Shown piece by piece: positions 43,063 to 52,287 of a DNA stretch of 64,000 nucleotides (the stretch's first letter is position 1; every line of letters starts with the position of its first letter). The notes beneath the pieces are model-generated. The model ran no database searches. It was given only the letters and a program-made list of their open reading frames with translations, and was not told where the DNA came from. A program made the translations under genes and the position numbers. The stretch spans positions 124,001 to 188,000 of the forward strand of contig NZ_JASPGD010000002.1 in assembly GCF_030232885.1 (NCBI RefSeq). Reading direction: 5' to 3'. The DNA is from Corynebacterium sp. MSK297 (GTDB lineage Bacteria > Actinomycetota > Actinomycetes > Mycobacteriales > Mycobacteriaceae).

Positions 43063-45615
43063 TTAGACACCGTGCAGGGGATTTTCCAGTTCACCGGCGT
43101 AGATGAGCGACGAATCTTGGTCACCAAGAGTAACCATAGTATGAGGGTTGCGAAGCTGTAACCGGTTTAACGTCGAATGCCGGAATCTCGGTGCTAATAG
43201 GGCCTGCCAAAGCCTTGCTTGTCGAGAATCTCCGGTAGTTAGTTCAGGATGATCCTTGGCATATGCGCAGGCAACTTGTCGAAGCTGGTCCCAAAAAATT
43301 TCTTCTTGGAGAATTCCATGATCGTCAAGAAGCGCTGCAAGGTGGCGGAGAACGCCATCAATAACATCAGTATGTATTGAAAGCGCTTGTTGGGATAAAT
43401 CTTGCGGTGAGTCAGAACAGCAACGAGCTCGCAAACGTTCTAGACCAGCAGGAACAGGGGTCTCGTCCGAAACCACGGCTATTTCTTCGCCAAGGTCCTT
43501 ATGATAAATGCCAACCGGTTTATTCTTGTTGAGACGCAATATGACGTTTTCCGTATGAGGCATGAAAACAATTCCGTAACGTACCAGGGCATGAATTAGA
43601 GGACGAACGTACAAAGTCAAAAGTTGGTTGATCCAATCAACCGCCGTTAAATCGCTCTGATTAATCCAGGCGCTTATAAGAGATATTCCTTCGTCGTCAG
43701 TGTGAAGTATGCCCGCTAGCGTAGATAAAGTGTCACCGGCATTTAACGCGGGAGTAGTTTCGGGGCTGAACGGGGATTGTCTCCACAACGCAGCGGTCAT
43801 TTTAGTGTGAGGACTGTCGTTAGTGAAGCGATGGTAGACACTGCCTGTATATCCCACAGACGCTATCTCAGGGAGAAATCCAATGCCTGATTGAGAAAAT
43901 TCTGGATCATCTCCGATTAAGTTCAGCAGCCAGCGATTAACTCGTGGAGTTGACTCCATGTAATGTGCAGATAGTCCGCGAGTAAAACCCATGTTACGAA
44001 CCGCGACGGCGGTTTTTACGTATGGTGCAGCTGGAATAGAAGTATTGAAAAAAGTACGCAGAGATTGTTGTGGTCGGTAGGCGTCGCCCTTTCGACCGAG
44101 TACATGAATTCGACCAGCAGCTAGATCAGCGGAGAATGTGGTGGTAAAACGCTGCTCCCACTGCCAAGGGTGAACAGGTAGGGGAATGTAGTCGTCTGGA
44201 TTAATACCAGCTAGTTTACAACGCTCTTCAAAATCTGGTACCAGTGCCAATATAGCGTCGTAAGAAGACTGAGAAGAACCCGATTCCTGCCCATGCTCGT
44301 AGTCGATTGTTGCAAGATGCGCAAAATTTTTGTCCACGGCACACCAAACAAGATCAGTAGTACTACTGAGTTCTGGCGAGAAAGCACGAAGTTGAGTTTC
44401 GCCCATCCCCCCGCGACCTGAGTTAGCTAAGAAGCCCGGGTGGCCAGTTACCATCGCAGATTCAATGGCTTGGAATAGCTCCACAGGATCTCGAGTAGCG
44501 TCCGTCAACTCTGTAGATGTTGGGCGTGGCATGGCTAAAGTCCGAGCACGTGCGGCGAAAGTTGCAGAAATTTCTTCCAGGTACGTTTCGCGCGAACTCT
44601 TTGCGATACCAAGTTGCTCAGCTGCATCTGCGATACCTGTAACGATATCGGGTGTCCACGTGAGATCTGCGGGATCGTGGATGCTGAGCGGATCTACGCT
44701 GAGATGAAGCAGTCTATGCTCGCGAGCCCGAAAAATCAGTTTCCGGGATCCCCAGCTAACTTGATAGGAGCGCCATCCGCTGTGGTTGCCATCGTTAGGC
44801 TCAGTCTTATTAGCAGATTCTTTGATCTTTCGCGGGGATATAAGTCTTTCATGGGTGAATTCCCGCAATGCTTTGGCGAAAAGTTCGCGGTGTACTGCTT
44901 CAGCGGTTTTGGCTAAGTGGCCGATACCGAGTGTTATGGGGCTGGATAGATCTGTGGGCTTAACTAGCTCCCAGGGGGTAGGCGCAATAGGATAGCTCAG
45001 AGGGGCATTCGGAGAGCCCAAAAAATCAGGGCGTGTGCAAAATTGGATTAACGCGGTTTTCGGTTTTCCGGACATCGTTAAGGTTGTTTTGAGCCCTGGT
45101 TGGGTGAATCCTGTTCGGGCGTTTTTATGATGGATTCCCAAATTAGAGGCATCGGGCTCGACGACGATTCGGTTCACCTCACGGTGGCTAAAAATCCAGC
45201 GGACTAGAGCGGAGAAGATGTTATCGGTAAGTCCATGGATGCTCTTGCCTATAGGAGGCGAAACTAGGATGTGCATCCCGATATCGCCTTTGTCGAGGGT
45301 GAGTTCAGAACATGTGTTAAGTACAACGTGGGTTGGGTCGTAGGTTTCCGAAAGAGCAATCGGATTTCCGTTGAGATGTAGTAGCCAAGCCTGTTCGGCA
45401 TTGCTTGTTTCGATGCGTCGGTATTCTGCCAAGATCTCTTCTTCACTGGCATCTAATGCACCCCAAAACTGCGAACGAGGATGAGTGACCCATGTATGTA
45501 GCGTTTTAGCATCCTTTGTTGGTTGCACTGGGCGAATATTGATTACCCCTAACGAAGTATGTATTGCACCAGGAATCAGGCTGATTGGGTGGCATGATTG
45601 TTGTGACTTACTCAT
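43063..45615 (-). CDS. Fused GNAT acyltransferase - NIS siderophore synthetase (IucA/IucC family)
   Basis: 850 residues. Residues about 14-195 are a siderophore-type GNAT N-acyltransferase (IRPVQPTKDAKTLHTWVTHP, ETYDPTHVV, DKGDIGMHILVSPP, VNRIVVEPDASNLGIHHKNA). About 230-840 are an NIS synthetase with the ATP-binding HPGFLANSGRGGMG near residue 392, PVHPWQWEQ near 480, and a C-terminal FhuF/IucA tail (VNRWLLNLIGDDPEF, YGIVFMPHTENVILRL). In desferrioxamine operons these are separate DesC and DesD; a fused form is known for bisucaberin BibC. The protein should acylate an N-hydroxydiamine and then condense or cyclise the units. It overlaps the hydroxylase gene by ATGA. Confidence 0.88.
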   Translation of the reverse strand: MSKSQQSCHPISLIPGAIHTSLGVINIRPVQPTKDAKTLHTWVTHPRSQFWGALDASEEEILAEYRRIETSNAEQAWLLHLNGNPIALSETYDPTHVVLNTCSELTLDKGDIGMHILVSPPIGKSIHGLTDNIFSALVRWIFSHREVNRIVVEPDASNLGIHHKNARTGFTQPGLKTTLTMSGKPKTALIQFCTRPDFLGSPNAPLSYPIAPTPWELVKPTDLSSPITLGIGHLAKTAEAVHRELFAKALREFTHERLISPRKIKESANKTEPNDGNHSGWRSYQVSWGSRKLIFRAREHRLLHLSVDPLSIHDPADLTWTPDIVTGIADAAEQLGIAKSSRETYLEEISATFAARARTLAMPRPTSTELTDATRDPVELFQAIESAMVTGHPGFLANSGRGGMGETQLRAFSPELSSTTDLVWCAVDKNFAHLATIDYEHGQESGSSQSSYDAILALVPDFEERCKLAGINPDDYIPLPVHPWQWEQRFTTTFSADLAAGRIHVLGRKGDAYRPQQSLRTFFNTSIPAAPYVKTAVAVRNMGFTRGLSAHYMESTPRVNRWLLNLIGDDPEFSQSGIGFLPEIASVGYTGSVYHRFTNDSPHTKMTAALWRQSPFSPETTPALNAGDTLSTLAGILHTDDEGISLISAWINQSDLTAVDWINQLLTLYVRPLIHALVRYGIVFMPHTENVILRLNKNKPVGIYHKDLGEEIAVVSDETPVPAGLERLRARCCSDSPQDLSQQALSIHTDVIDGVLRHLAALLDDHGILQEEIFWDQLRQVACAYAKDHPELTTGDSRQARLWQALLAPRFRHSTLNRLQLRNPHTMVTLGDQDSSLIYAGELENPLHGV

Positions 45616-47030
45616 ACGTTTTCTCCTCCAAATTGTTGGAAAGTCCAGGAATCTTCCACTTCATAGACTGTGCGCCCGCATATGCTGTTGAGAATGATTG
45701 AGTTCCGCCAAGCTCCCATTCCCAAGTCTGGAGCGTTAAGGCTATGGGTATGTTCTTCGGCGTTGAGCACGTATAAGTCACGCTGCTGGTTAACCGTAAA
45801 ATCGAGATTTACGTCCAGACGTCCTTGTTTGTCTGTGTTGATTTCGCCTGTTTCTGCAGCTGCAATCAAATGCGAAGGTATGGCAGGGCGCCCGTAGCCT
45901 GTAGCGAGGATGACGGCATCAGTCGCATGTATGTCGGCATTACCGGTTTCGTTGTTGGTCAGCTTCAGTAATATTTGGCTCTCTGCGGCCTGCTCGTTGC
46001 TGTTTAGTTCGTATGAGTTTTTGGGATCACTTTCTGTGAGCAACTCTACGGTGACATCCGGGCGTAGCTCTCCGCGTAGCGGAGTGGTAATGGACAGTTG
46101 ATATAACGTGTCGTAAATATCGTTAACTAAATCGCCGGAGATGCCCTTGTACAGGTTTCGCTGCTGGCGATTAATTTCGTCGCGTCGTGCTTCTGGGAGT
46201 CTGTGGAAGTGGCGCACGTAGTCCGTACTGGTTAACTCCAAGGTAAGCGCAGTGTATTCCATTGGGAAGAAACGGGGTGATCTTGTTAACCAATTAAGAC
46301 GGCGACCGGTTGCCGCGAAGGGCTCCATCAGGTGACGATAAATTTCTGCTGCAGATTGTCCGGAACCGACGATGGTCAACGACTTTATGTCTTCACTATT
46401 CGATAAGCGTTCTGCATGAAATAGGAAGTCAGAACTGTGAATAATGTTTTTGGTCTGATTCCTAGATTCGACAAGCTTGGGTTGGAGCGAAGTAGGGACA
46501 TAAGGTTGAGTTCCCGTTCCGTTGACAAGATTCTTCGCAAGTACGGCCCGGGGGCTTTTGCCCCCAATCTGGACTCGCCAAAGGCCGTCTTCCGTTCGAT
46601 GAACATTTGTTACGGGGCTAGACCATTGGAGAGTGCTAAGTTGGTCTGCAACCCAAGCGCAATAATCAGAGTATTCCGTACGATATGGATAAAAAGATTC
46701 GCGAATATAAAACTGATAAATTCGCCCCTGTCTTTTTAAATAGTTTAGGAAGCTCCAAGGGCTGGTGGGATCGGCCAGACTGACGAGGTCCGCCATGAAG
46801 GGAACCTGGATCGTAGAGTTTGAAAACATTACGCCAGGGTGCCAACAAAAATCTTCATTTTCGTCGAAAAATATAGCTTTGAGATCATTCGATTGCACCA
46901 AGGGATGTGCGAGTGCCGCCATTCCCAGATTGAAAGGACCGATGCCGATACCGACAATGTCAAAAACTTCCTCGGCAGCAACGCGCTGAGTTATACTCGT
47001 TGACGGTTGTTCGTGGATTTTCTTAGTCAT
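45612..47030 (-). CDS. L-lysine/diamine N-monooxygenase (siderophore hydroxylase)
   Basis: 472 residues from the ATG at 47030, chosen because AGAGGAAG lies just upstream and it overlaps the decarboxylase stop by eight bases. FAD site GIGIGPFNLGMAAL, HPGVMFSNSTIQVPFMADLV, and the NADPH site IVGSGQSAAEIYRHL, together with the C-terminal ATGYGRPAIP, define the IucD/SidA/DesB class. It N-hydroxylates lysine or, in DesB-type pathways, cadaverine. The preceding decarboxylase gene argues for a free diamine substrate. Middle gene of the biosynthetic trio. Confidence 0.9.
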   Translation of the reverse strand: MTKKIHEQPSTSITQRVAAEEVFDIVGIGIGPFNLGMAALAHPLVQSNDLKAIFFDENEDFCWHPGVMFSNSTIQVPFMADLVSLADPTSPWSFLNYLKRQGRIYQFYIRESFYPYRTEYSDYCAWVADQLSTLQWSSPVTNVHRTEDGLWRVQIGGKSPRAVLAKNLVNGTGTQPYVPTSLQPKLVESRNQTKNIIHSSDFLFHAERLSNSEDIKSLTIVGSGQSAAEIYRHLMEPFAATGRRLNWLTRSPRFFPMEYTALTLELTSTDYVRHFHRLPEARRDEINRQQRNLYKGISGDLVNDIYDTLYQLSITTPLRGELRPDVTVELLTESDPKNSYELNSNEQAAESQILLKLTNNETGNADIHATDAVILATGYGRPAIPSHLIAAAETGEINTDKQGRLDVNLDFTVNQQRDLYVLNAEEHTHSLNAPDLGMGAWRNSIILNSICGRTVYEVEDSWTFQQFGGENV

Positions 47031-48561
47031 CAACTTCCTCTTTGCTTTGTAGTCTGGCGCACTCAGTTGTTCCAGCCGCACAAATTTTCTCTAATGCATA
47101 ATGCATATCATCCATAGTGAGATGTGGGTTCAATATCGTGAGTTTCAGGTAGATTTTGTCGTTGCGTCTGGTGCTGGCTATGACGAGTTCGTTAGCGTTG
47201 AACAATTGGCGTCGGATTTCATCGTTGATTCTGTTGACAACTTCGGTGTCCTGTAGGCAAGTATTTGAGCTTGGTTTACCTGACAGTGGTGGCAGGTAAC
47301 GGAAAAGAACCGTGCTCAATGTAGGGTCCGTGAGTAGTTCTAGTTCTGGGAAGTCACGAACCATCACTGCTGTATCGGTCGCAATTTCGCAGCATCTATC
47401 GAATGCTTGACCTAACGCTTTGGGGCCTTCGGCTCGTAGGCTAAGCCACAATTTGAGTGCGTCGAATCGTCTGGTTGTCTGTAGTGAACGGTTTGCAAGG
47501 TTCATTCGAGTGTCGGTCTCGGGATTAAGGTAATCCGAATGCCAAGTGACATTTTCTAGTTCAGTGAGGTCGCGGTAGATCAAAGCTGAACACGCGACTG
47601 GTTGGAAAAATGATTTGTGAAAGTCAAGGCTAAATGAATTTGCTTGGTGAAGCCCAGAAAGTAGTTTTTGGTCTTTATTGCTGAGCAGCAGGGCACCACC
47701 ATAAGCACAATCCACGTGCACATAAATTCCATGTTGCTGTGCTATCTGGGTTGCTTGTGCAAGCGGGTCGATTGCCCCGAGATCTGTTGTACCTGCGGTG
47801 AGAACTAAGCAGGCTATGGTGAATTTTTTATCGGACTCGAGTAAAGAATCGATTGTTCTGCGGAGGGAGGCGATTTTTAGGACGCCATTTGAATCGCTGT
47901 CGATTGTAATTACCGCTTCCTTTGGGAGACCCAAAATATGGGCGGAGCGAGCAATAGAATAATGCGCCTCTGATGAACAAAGAATCCGAAGGGAGTCTAA
48001 GCTCGAGCCTGATTGCAAAGCTTTTTCACGGGAAGTGTAAAGGGCCTGTAAATTTGATTGCGTACCACCTGAGGTGAACGTTCCAGTTGCTTTATGAGGA
48101 TTCATTCCTGCGGTGGCAGCGAACCACTTTATTAGTTGGTCCTCGATAATTGCTGCGCCGCGTCCTTGATCCCAGCTTTCGACCGCAGTATTCAATCCTG
48201 CAGAGATGGTTGCACCGGCAAATCCTGCTGCCGTTATGGGGCAATTTAGATGGGCAAGATAGCGGGGTGAATCATAACGGATAGCGTGCGATATCCAGAG
48301 GGTATTGAGTTCTTTTAGTGCTTTGTCTAGTGATCCCAGTGGTGTGTCAATTTCTACAGTGCCGAACGCCGTAGAAAGCGAGTCGACGTCAAGGTCCTGG
48401 CTGGGATGCAGGGTGTCAGGTGAAGGGGTAAAAGTCGGTGCAAGGGCTATATCAAGCGTTTGCTCGGCGGATGATAGGGCGTGCTTGTGGCTATAGCCGT
48501 CACCAAGAAATTGTAAGCCTGATCGTGCTTGCGGAGCGAACTTGTCAAAAGGGGCATCCAT
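47023..48561 (-). CDS. PLP-dependent decarboxylase for siderophore synthesis (DesA/DABA decarboxylase type)
   Basis: 512 residues from the ATG at 48561; the frame is open to a TTG at 48597, but that TTG is part of the -35 box. Group II decarboxylase features: HLNCPITAAGFAGATISAGL, GTFTSGGTQSNLQALY, HVDCAYGGALLLSN, and the PLP lysine in LDFHKSFFQPVACSAL (near residue 315). Close in pattern to lysine decarboxylases of hydroxamate operons (DesA, BibA) and to L-2,4-diaminobutyrate decarboxylases; the amino acid cannot be fixed from sequence. First gene of the operon. Confidence 0.88.
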   Translation of the reverse strand: MDAPFDKFAPQARSGLQFLGDGYSHKHALSSAEQTLDIALAPTFTPSPDTLHPSQDLDVDSLSTAFGTVEIDTPLGSLDKALKELNTLWISHAIRYDSPRYLAHLNCPITAAGFAGATISAGLNTAVESWDQGRGAAIIEDQLIKWFAATAGMNPHKATGTFTSGGTQSNLQALYTSREKALQSGSSLDSLRILCSSEAHYSIARSAHILGLPKEAVITIDSDSNGVLKIASLRRTIDSLLESDKKFTIACLVLTAGTTDLGAIDPLAQATQIAQQHGIYVHVDCAYGGALLLSNKDQKLLSGLHQANSFSLDFHKSFFQPVACSALIYRDLTELENVTWHSDYLNPETDTRMNLANRSLQTTRRFDALKLWLSLRAEGPKALGQAFDRCCEIATDTAVMVRDFPELELLTDPTLSTVLFRYLPPLSGKPSSNTCLQDTEVVNRINDEIRRQLFNANELVIASTRRNDKIYLKLTILNPHLTMDDMHYALEKICAAGTTECARLQSKEEVDD

Positions 48562-48568
48562 AGAGTGG

Positions 48569-48597
48569 ATACTAAGGTAAGCCTGTGGTTGTGTCAA
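48569..48597 (-). promoter_or_regulatory. Promoter of the siderophore operon with overlapping DtxR-like box
   Basis: On the minus strand, -35 TTGACA (48597-48592), a 17-base spacer and -10 TAGTAT (48574-48569) are followed by only seven bases before the ATG at 48561, so the mRNA is probably leaderless. The spacer contains TAAGGTAAGCCTGTGGTTG (plus strand 48573-48591), 13 of 19 against the DtxR consensus. Bound repressor there would block the promoter when iron is plentiful. Confidence 0.55.
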
Positions 48598-48659
48598 CGA
48601 ATGAGTAGTGTGTGTTTCTTGTTATTTTGATGGGTGCACTAGCATCTGGCATCTGGTTT

Positions 48660-48703
48660 GTTAAGTAGGTAAACCTTGCATAATGTGTCGGATGTCCTAT
48701 ATT
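48660..48703 (+). promoter_or_regulatory. Probable promoter and weak DtxR-like box of the binding-protein gene
   Basis: TTGCAT at 48676-48681 and TATATT at 48698-48703 with a 16-base spacer. GTTAAGTAGGTAAACCTTG at 48660-48678 has AACCT and TAGG in the right places but only about 11 of 19 consensus matches. It overlaps the -35. Confidence 0.35.
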
Positions 48704-48801
48704 CTGACATTGTTTATCAGACTTTCTGGTGACCTTACGGAAAATCGTGCCAACAATGTGTCGTATGGTGGTGCGTGGAATCAATGAAAGAAGGAATGAG
48801 C

Positions 48802-49875
48802 ATGTCATCTCTTATGCCCCATTCGGTTTTGCATGCAAGCAACCGTAGAGGTTTAATTTCCCGTCTAGCAGCAATTGTCTCTTCTATGACCTTGATGCTT
48901 GGTCTTGCAGCGTGTGCTGAAAATGGCGACAGCAATGATGCTGCCGACAACAACTCTGGTGAAACACGCACGATTGAACACGCACTTGGCGTTGCCGAGA
49001 TTGAGGGCACACCCGAACGTGTGGTTACCCTTGGCCAGGGTTCCACCGAGACTACTCTTGCACTCGGCGTGGTCCCGGTCGCCGTTGAATCCTATGAATG
49101 GGGTGCCGATGAGTCGGGCTACTTGCCATGGGTCAACGAAGAGCTCGAAGAAATGGGCGTCAAAGACGACGAGAAGCCAGAGCTGATTACAGGTGCCGAA
49201 GAACTTAGCGCGGAAGAGATTGCGGCGCTGGAACCTGACCTGATCTTGGCCCCTTGGTCTGGCCTTACGCAAGAGCAGTACGACCAGATCAGCGAGATTG
49301 CGCCAACCGTCGCGTACGAAGAAGAGCCATGGGTCATTACTTGGGAAGAACAGATCAATACTGTTGCTGAAGCCCTGGGTAAAGGCGACCAAGCGCAGGA
49401 CTTGATCGACGGTATCAACCAGCAGTTTGACGATGCCAAGGAAGAATCTTACGGCGAGCACACCTTCAGCTTCATCTATAACTCTGGAGTGGGAAACTAC
49501 GGCATCTTCCTGCCAACGGAACAGCGTGTTCAATTCGTGACCAAATTGGGCCTCCAGGTAGACCCTGCGGTTGAAGAGTTCCGGGATAGTGTCGTTGCGG
49601 GAACTGACTCTGCGACCGTCAGTGCAGAAAACCTGGATAAATTGAATGATTCAGATTTGATCTTCACCTTCTACTCTGACGAAGCCTCGCGTAAAGAACT
49701 GCACGCAGACCCTGCGTACTCCAGTATCGCTGCTATCGCACAGGGTGCTGAGGTTGCTCCGACCGACCAGTCCTTTGTTACGGGGTCATCGATGATTAAC
49801 CCACTGACTGTTCCATGGACAATTGAACGGTACAAAGAGCAGATTGACGACGCGCTGGCAAAAGCCCAGCAATAG
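48802..49875 (+). CDS. Siderophore-binding lipoprotein of the ABC transporter
   Basis: 357 residues from the ATG at 48802, selected for AAGAAGGA six bases upstream; in-frame starts at 48775, 48784 and 48796 exist. Lipoprotein signal with lipobox MLGLAAC (Cys about residue 33), then an Asp/Asn-rich linker and the periplasmic-binding (FecB/FhuD) fold: TPERVVTLGQGSTETTLALG, AALEPDLILAPWSGLT, VLEEP-like YEEEPWVITWEEQINTVAEA, and the C-terminal NPLTVPWTIERYKEQID. It captures the ferric siderophore outside the membrane and passes it to the FecCD pair. Divergent from the biosynthetic operon, sharing the regulatory gap. Confidence 0.92.
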   Translation: MSSLMPHSVLHASNRRGLISRLAAIVSSMTLMLGLAACAENGDSNDAADNNSGETRTIEHALGVAEIEGTPERVVTLGQGSTETTLALGVVPVAVESYEWGADESGYLPWVNEELEEMGVKDDEKPELITGAEELSAEEIAALEPDLILAPWSGLTQEQYDQISEIAPTVAYEEEPWVITWEEQINTVAEALGKGDQAQDLIDGINQQFDDAKEESYGEHTFSFIYNSGVGNYGIFLPTEQRVQFVTKLGLQVDPAVEEFRDSVVAGTDSATVSAENLDKLNDSDLIFTFYSDEASRKELHADPAYSSIAAIAQGAEVAPTDQSFVTGSSMINPLTVPWTIERYKEQIDDALAKAQQ

Positions 49876-49928
49876 ATTGACGCTGTTCTCTGAATCGTGT
49901 GAGCAATTTCGATTTCAGAGACGCTAAA

Positions 49929-49971
49929 AACCGCCGTGGGTGGCCAACGTACATGGCTTTCCATGGCGGTT
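49929..49971 (+). terminator. Terminator-like hairpin after the binding-protein gene
   Basis: AACCGCCGTGG at 49929-49939 pairs with CCATGGCGGTT at 49961-49971 (one G-T pair). No long T tract follows. Confidence 0.5.
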
Positions 49972-50059
49972 AACTATTGGAAAAATCAGTGAAATCAGAG
50001 CCAGGCCGGCGTGCTGACGTCGGTGTGCGATCCCTGCACCACACTGGCCAGAAAAGCTC

Positions 50060-50098
50060 AAGGGCCTGGCCCCGATGTTTTATCGGAGTCAGGCCCTT
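50060..50098. terminator. Bidirectional terminator between binding protein and acyl-CoA ligase
   Basis: AAGGGCCTG (50060-50068) pairs with CAGGCCCTT (50090-50098), inner CCGAT/ATCGG (50072-50076 with 50082-50086). T residues flank one side and the A-rich GAAAAGCTCAA the other, so it can serve both convergent genes. The 50100-50155 stretch just beyond holds AGCAGAACT repeats. Confidence 0.75.
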
Positions 50099-50157
50099 TC
50101 GGCAGTACGACAAGCAGAACTAGCAGAACTAACTAGCAGAACTAGCCCGGCGAAGTG

Positions 50158-52071
50158 CTACTTCTTGTCAGCCGCGTCGGCGGAATCTTCTGCCTCAGCA
50201 ACCGCATCTTCGTCCGGCTGCGCGTCGGCAAGATCTTCTACCTCGACACCCTCAACGTCGGATTTTTGGTGGTCTGGCTGCTCATCGAGCGGCTTCGCCT
50301 TTCCAGAAGTATCGGAATCCTCGGAACCGTCAGCCTCGTCAGCGTCGTCCTTTTCCTTCGGCACCAGGCCCAACATATCCAGCAAGTCGGCCTGAACTTC
50401 GCGGCGGCGCAGCTTACCGATCTGGTCAGTGGCGAGCTCTTCGAAGTGATAGAAGGTGCGCGGTACCTTGTAGGCAGTCAGACGCTCGCGGCAATAGTCC
50501 TTCAGGCCATCCGGATCCAGTGCAGCACCGGCACGCAGCACGACGCAGGCCACGACGTCTTCCGAGCCGTCCTTGCGCGGACGCCCCACGACGGCGCACT
50601 CTTCCACATCAGGGTGCTGACCCAAGCAGTCCTCGACCTCGCCAGGGTAGACGTTGAATCCACCGGTGATGATCATTTCCTTAATGCGGGACACGATGCG
50701 CACGAAGCCATCTTCTTCCATCACGGCCATATCACCGGTGCGGAACCAGCCATCATGGAAGGCGTTTTCCGTGGCTTCCTCATTGTGCAGGTAGCCCTTG
50801 AAAACCTGCGGGCCGCGGCCAAGCAGCTCGCCTTCCTCGCCATCCGGCATGGTCTCTTCCAAATTATCCGGGTTGGCGATGCGTACCTCAGTATCCGGGA
50901 ATGGGATACCGATATAACCCGGGCGACGGTTTTCCGAGTGCGGGTTACAACACAACACCGGCGAGGTCTCGGTCAAGCCGTAGCCTTCCACCAGCAGGCC
51001 GCCGGTGCGCTGTTCCCACTTCTCGACGGTGGCCTCTGGCAACGGGGCGGCACCCGAAATGGAATTGGCGATGCCTTTCAGGTCGATGTCTTGTTTCTCG
51101 GCTGCCTCCATAACCTTGGAGTACAGCGTCGGCACGCCAGGCATCCAGGATGGCTTGCGGTTTTTGATGACGTCCATGAGCAACGGGATTTCCGGCTTCG
51201 GTACCAGCACCATCTCGCCACCCAGCGATACCGCAAGGCCGGCGATCAGCGTGAGGCCGTACACGTGGAACATTGGCAGGGCACCCAGCACGCGCTCGTC
51301 CGGGTTGCGGCCCAGGGTAGGGAAGAACGCCAAGATCTGGGCGATATTCGCGGAAATATTGCCCTGGGTGAGCTCTGCACCCTTTGGTGCGCCGGTAGTG
51401 CCCGAGGTGTAGAGGATCAGCGCGGTCGTGTCACTAGTGACACAATCAGGGGTACGGATTTCTCGCCCGTCGCCACCGAAAGCCTCACTGGCCAGGGACT
51501 CAAAAGAGATGGTGTTGGGTGCAAACTGGGATAGCTGCTTGCGTTTTTCGCGGATCGACGGCAGTGGCAGGTAGCGCAGGGCCAGCTGCTTGGTGCGCGG
51601 CATTGCGTTGATCATGTTGACCGAAATGATGGTCTCCAGTGGAGTCTTGCTGCGCACCTGCTCCAACATTGGGGCGGCTTTGTCCCAGCAAATCGCGATG
51701 CGTGCGCCGTGGTCCTGGAACAGACCTTCCAACTCGTGGGCGGTATAGAGCGGGTTGTGTTCGACGACAGTCGCACCAATTTTCTGGATGGCATAAAACG
51801 CAATAACGTGCTGTGGACAGTTCGGCAACAGCACTGCCACGCGGTCTCCCGGGCCTACGCCGAAGGCCTTCAGGCCGGCGGCGACAGCGCGTACGTTCTT
51901 GTCGAGTTCGCTATAAGTCATCGACTCGCCAAAAAAGTATGTCGCCTGCCGGTGGTGGTTATTGGTCAGGTTGTTGTCGTACAAGCTCAGCAGAGTCTTG
52001 TGCTCGTATTCCGGCTTTTCCGGAATATCGCCGTAGTGCTGTAGCCACGCCTTGGTATCCGAAGCGGTCAT
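50158..52071 (-). CDS. Long-chain fatty acid-CoA ligase (FadD paralogue 1) with acidic C-terminal tail
   Basis: 637 residues. ANL motifs: LILYTSGTTGAPKGAELT (A3), VEGYGLTETSPV (A5), GWFRTGDMAVMEEDGFVRIV (A7/A8), and the catalytic lysine in QIGKLRRREVQ near residue 565. After this the protein continues for about 65 residues of almost purely Asp, Glu, Ala, Ser (EKDDADEADGSEDSDTSGKA and on), absent from its two neighbours. It activates fatty acids for beta-oxidation or lipid/mycolate synthesis. Last of three tandem paralogues on this strand. Confidence 0.88.
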   Translation of the reverse strand: MTASDTKAWLQHYGDIPEKPEYEHKTLLSLYDNNLTNNHHRQATYFFGESMTYSELDKNVRAVAAGLKAFGVGPGDRVAVLLPNCPQHVIAFYAIQKIGATVVEHNPLYTAHELEGLFQDHGARIAICWDKAAPMLEQVRSKTPLETIISVNMINAMPRTKQLALRYLPLPSIREKRKQLSQFAPNTISFESLASEAFGGDGREIRTPDCVTSDTTALILYTSGTTGAPKGAELTQGNISANIAQILAFFPTLGRNPDERVLGALPMFHVYGLTLIAGLAVSLGGEMVLVPKPEIPLLMDVIKNRKPSWMPGVPTLYSKVMEAAEKQDIDLKGIANSISGAAPLPEATVEKWEQRTGGLLVEGYGLTETSPVLCCNPHSENRRPGYIGIPFPDTEVRIANPDNLEETMPDGEEGELLGRGPQVFKGYLHNEEATENAFHDGWFRTGDMAVMEEDGFVRIVSRIKEMIITGGFNVYPGEVEDCLGQHPDVEECAVVGRPRKDGSEDVVACVVLRAGAALDPDGLKDYCRERLTAYKVPRTFYHFEELATDQIGKLRRREVQADLLDMLGLVPKEKDDADEADGSEDSDTSGKAKPLDEQPDHQKSDVEGVEVEDLADAQPDEDAVAEAEDSADAADKK

Positions 52072-52218
52072 TGCTACCTCCTTGAGTAGGGGTGTTGTGC
52101 ATCACACGATTTGAGATAACCCCACCCTACCAATTGGTGAGTAGTTTCACGTAACCAACGCGGATTTCGTGCGAAGCCGAGAATACTCCCAGCATACAGG
52201 GGTGTGTAATGCGAAAAG

Positions 52219-52254
52219 GGCGTGCCGACGCTTGCGGTGGTGCGTCGACACGCC
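52219..52254 (-). terminator. Terminator after FadD paralogue 2
   Basis: GGCGTG (52219-52224) with CACGCC (52249-52254) and CGACGC (52226-52231) with GCGTCG (52242-52247) form a stem with one bulge. Minus-strand continuation is CTTTTC; plus-strand continuation is TTATTTT, so it may work both ways. Confidence 0.75.
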
Positions 52255-52287
52255 TTATTTTGCGTCGTTTTTGCGAATCTCGATTCG

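Noticed and set aside
48562..48597. TTG at 48597 as start of the siderophore decarboxylase
   Set aside because: The TTG is the first half of a TTGACA -35 box with a matching -10; the ATG at 48561 is the sensible start.
50155..51534. Plus-strand open frame of 459 codons opposite the first acyl-CoA ligase
   Set aside because: Mirror of the ligase coding sequence with no motifs; the ligase has all ANL signatures.
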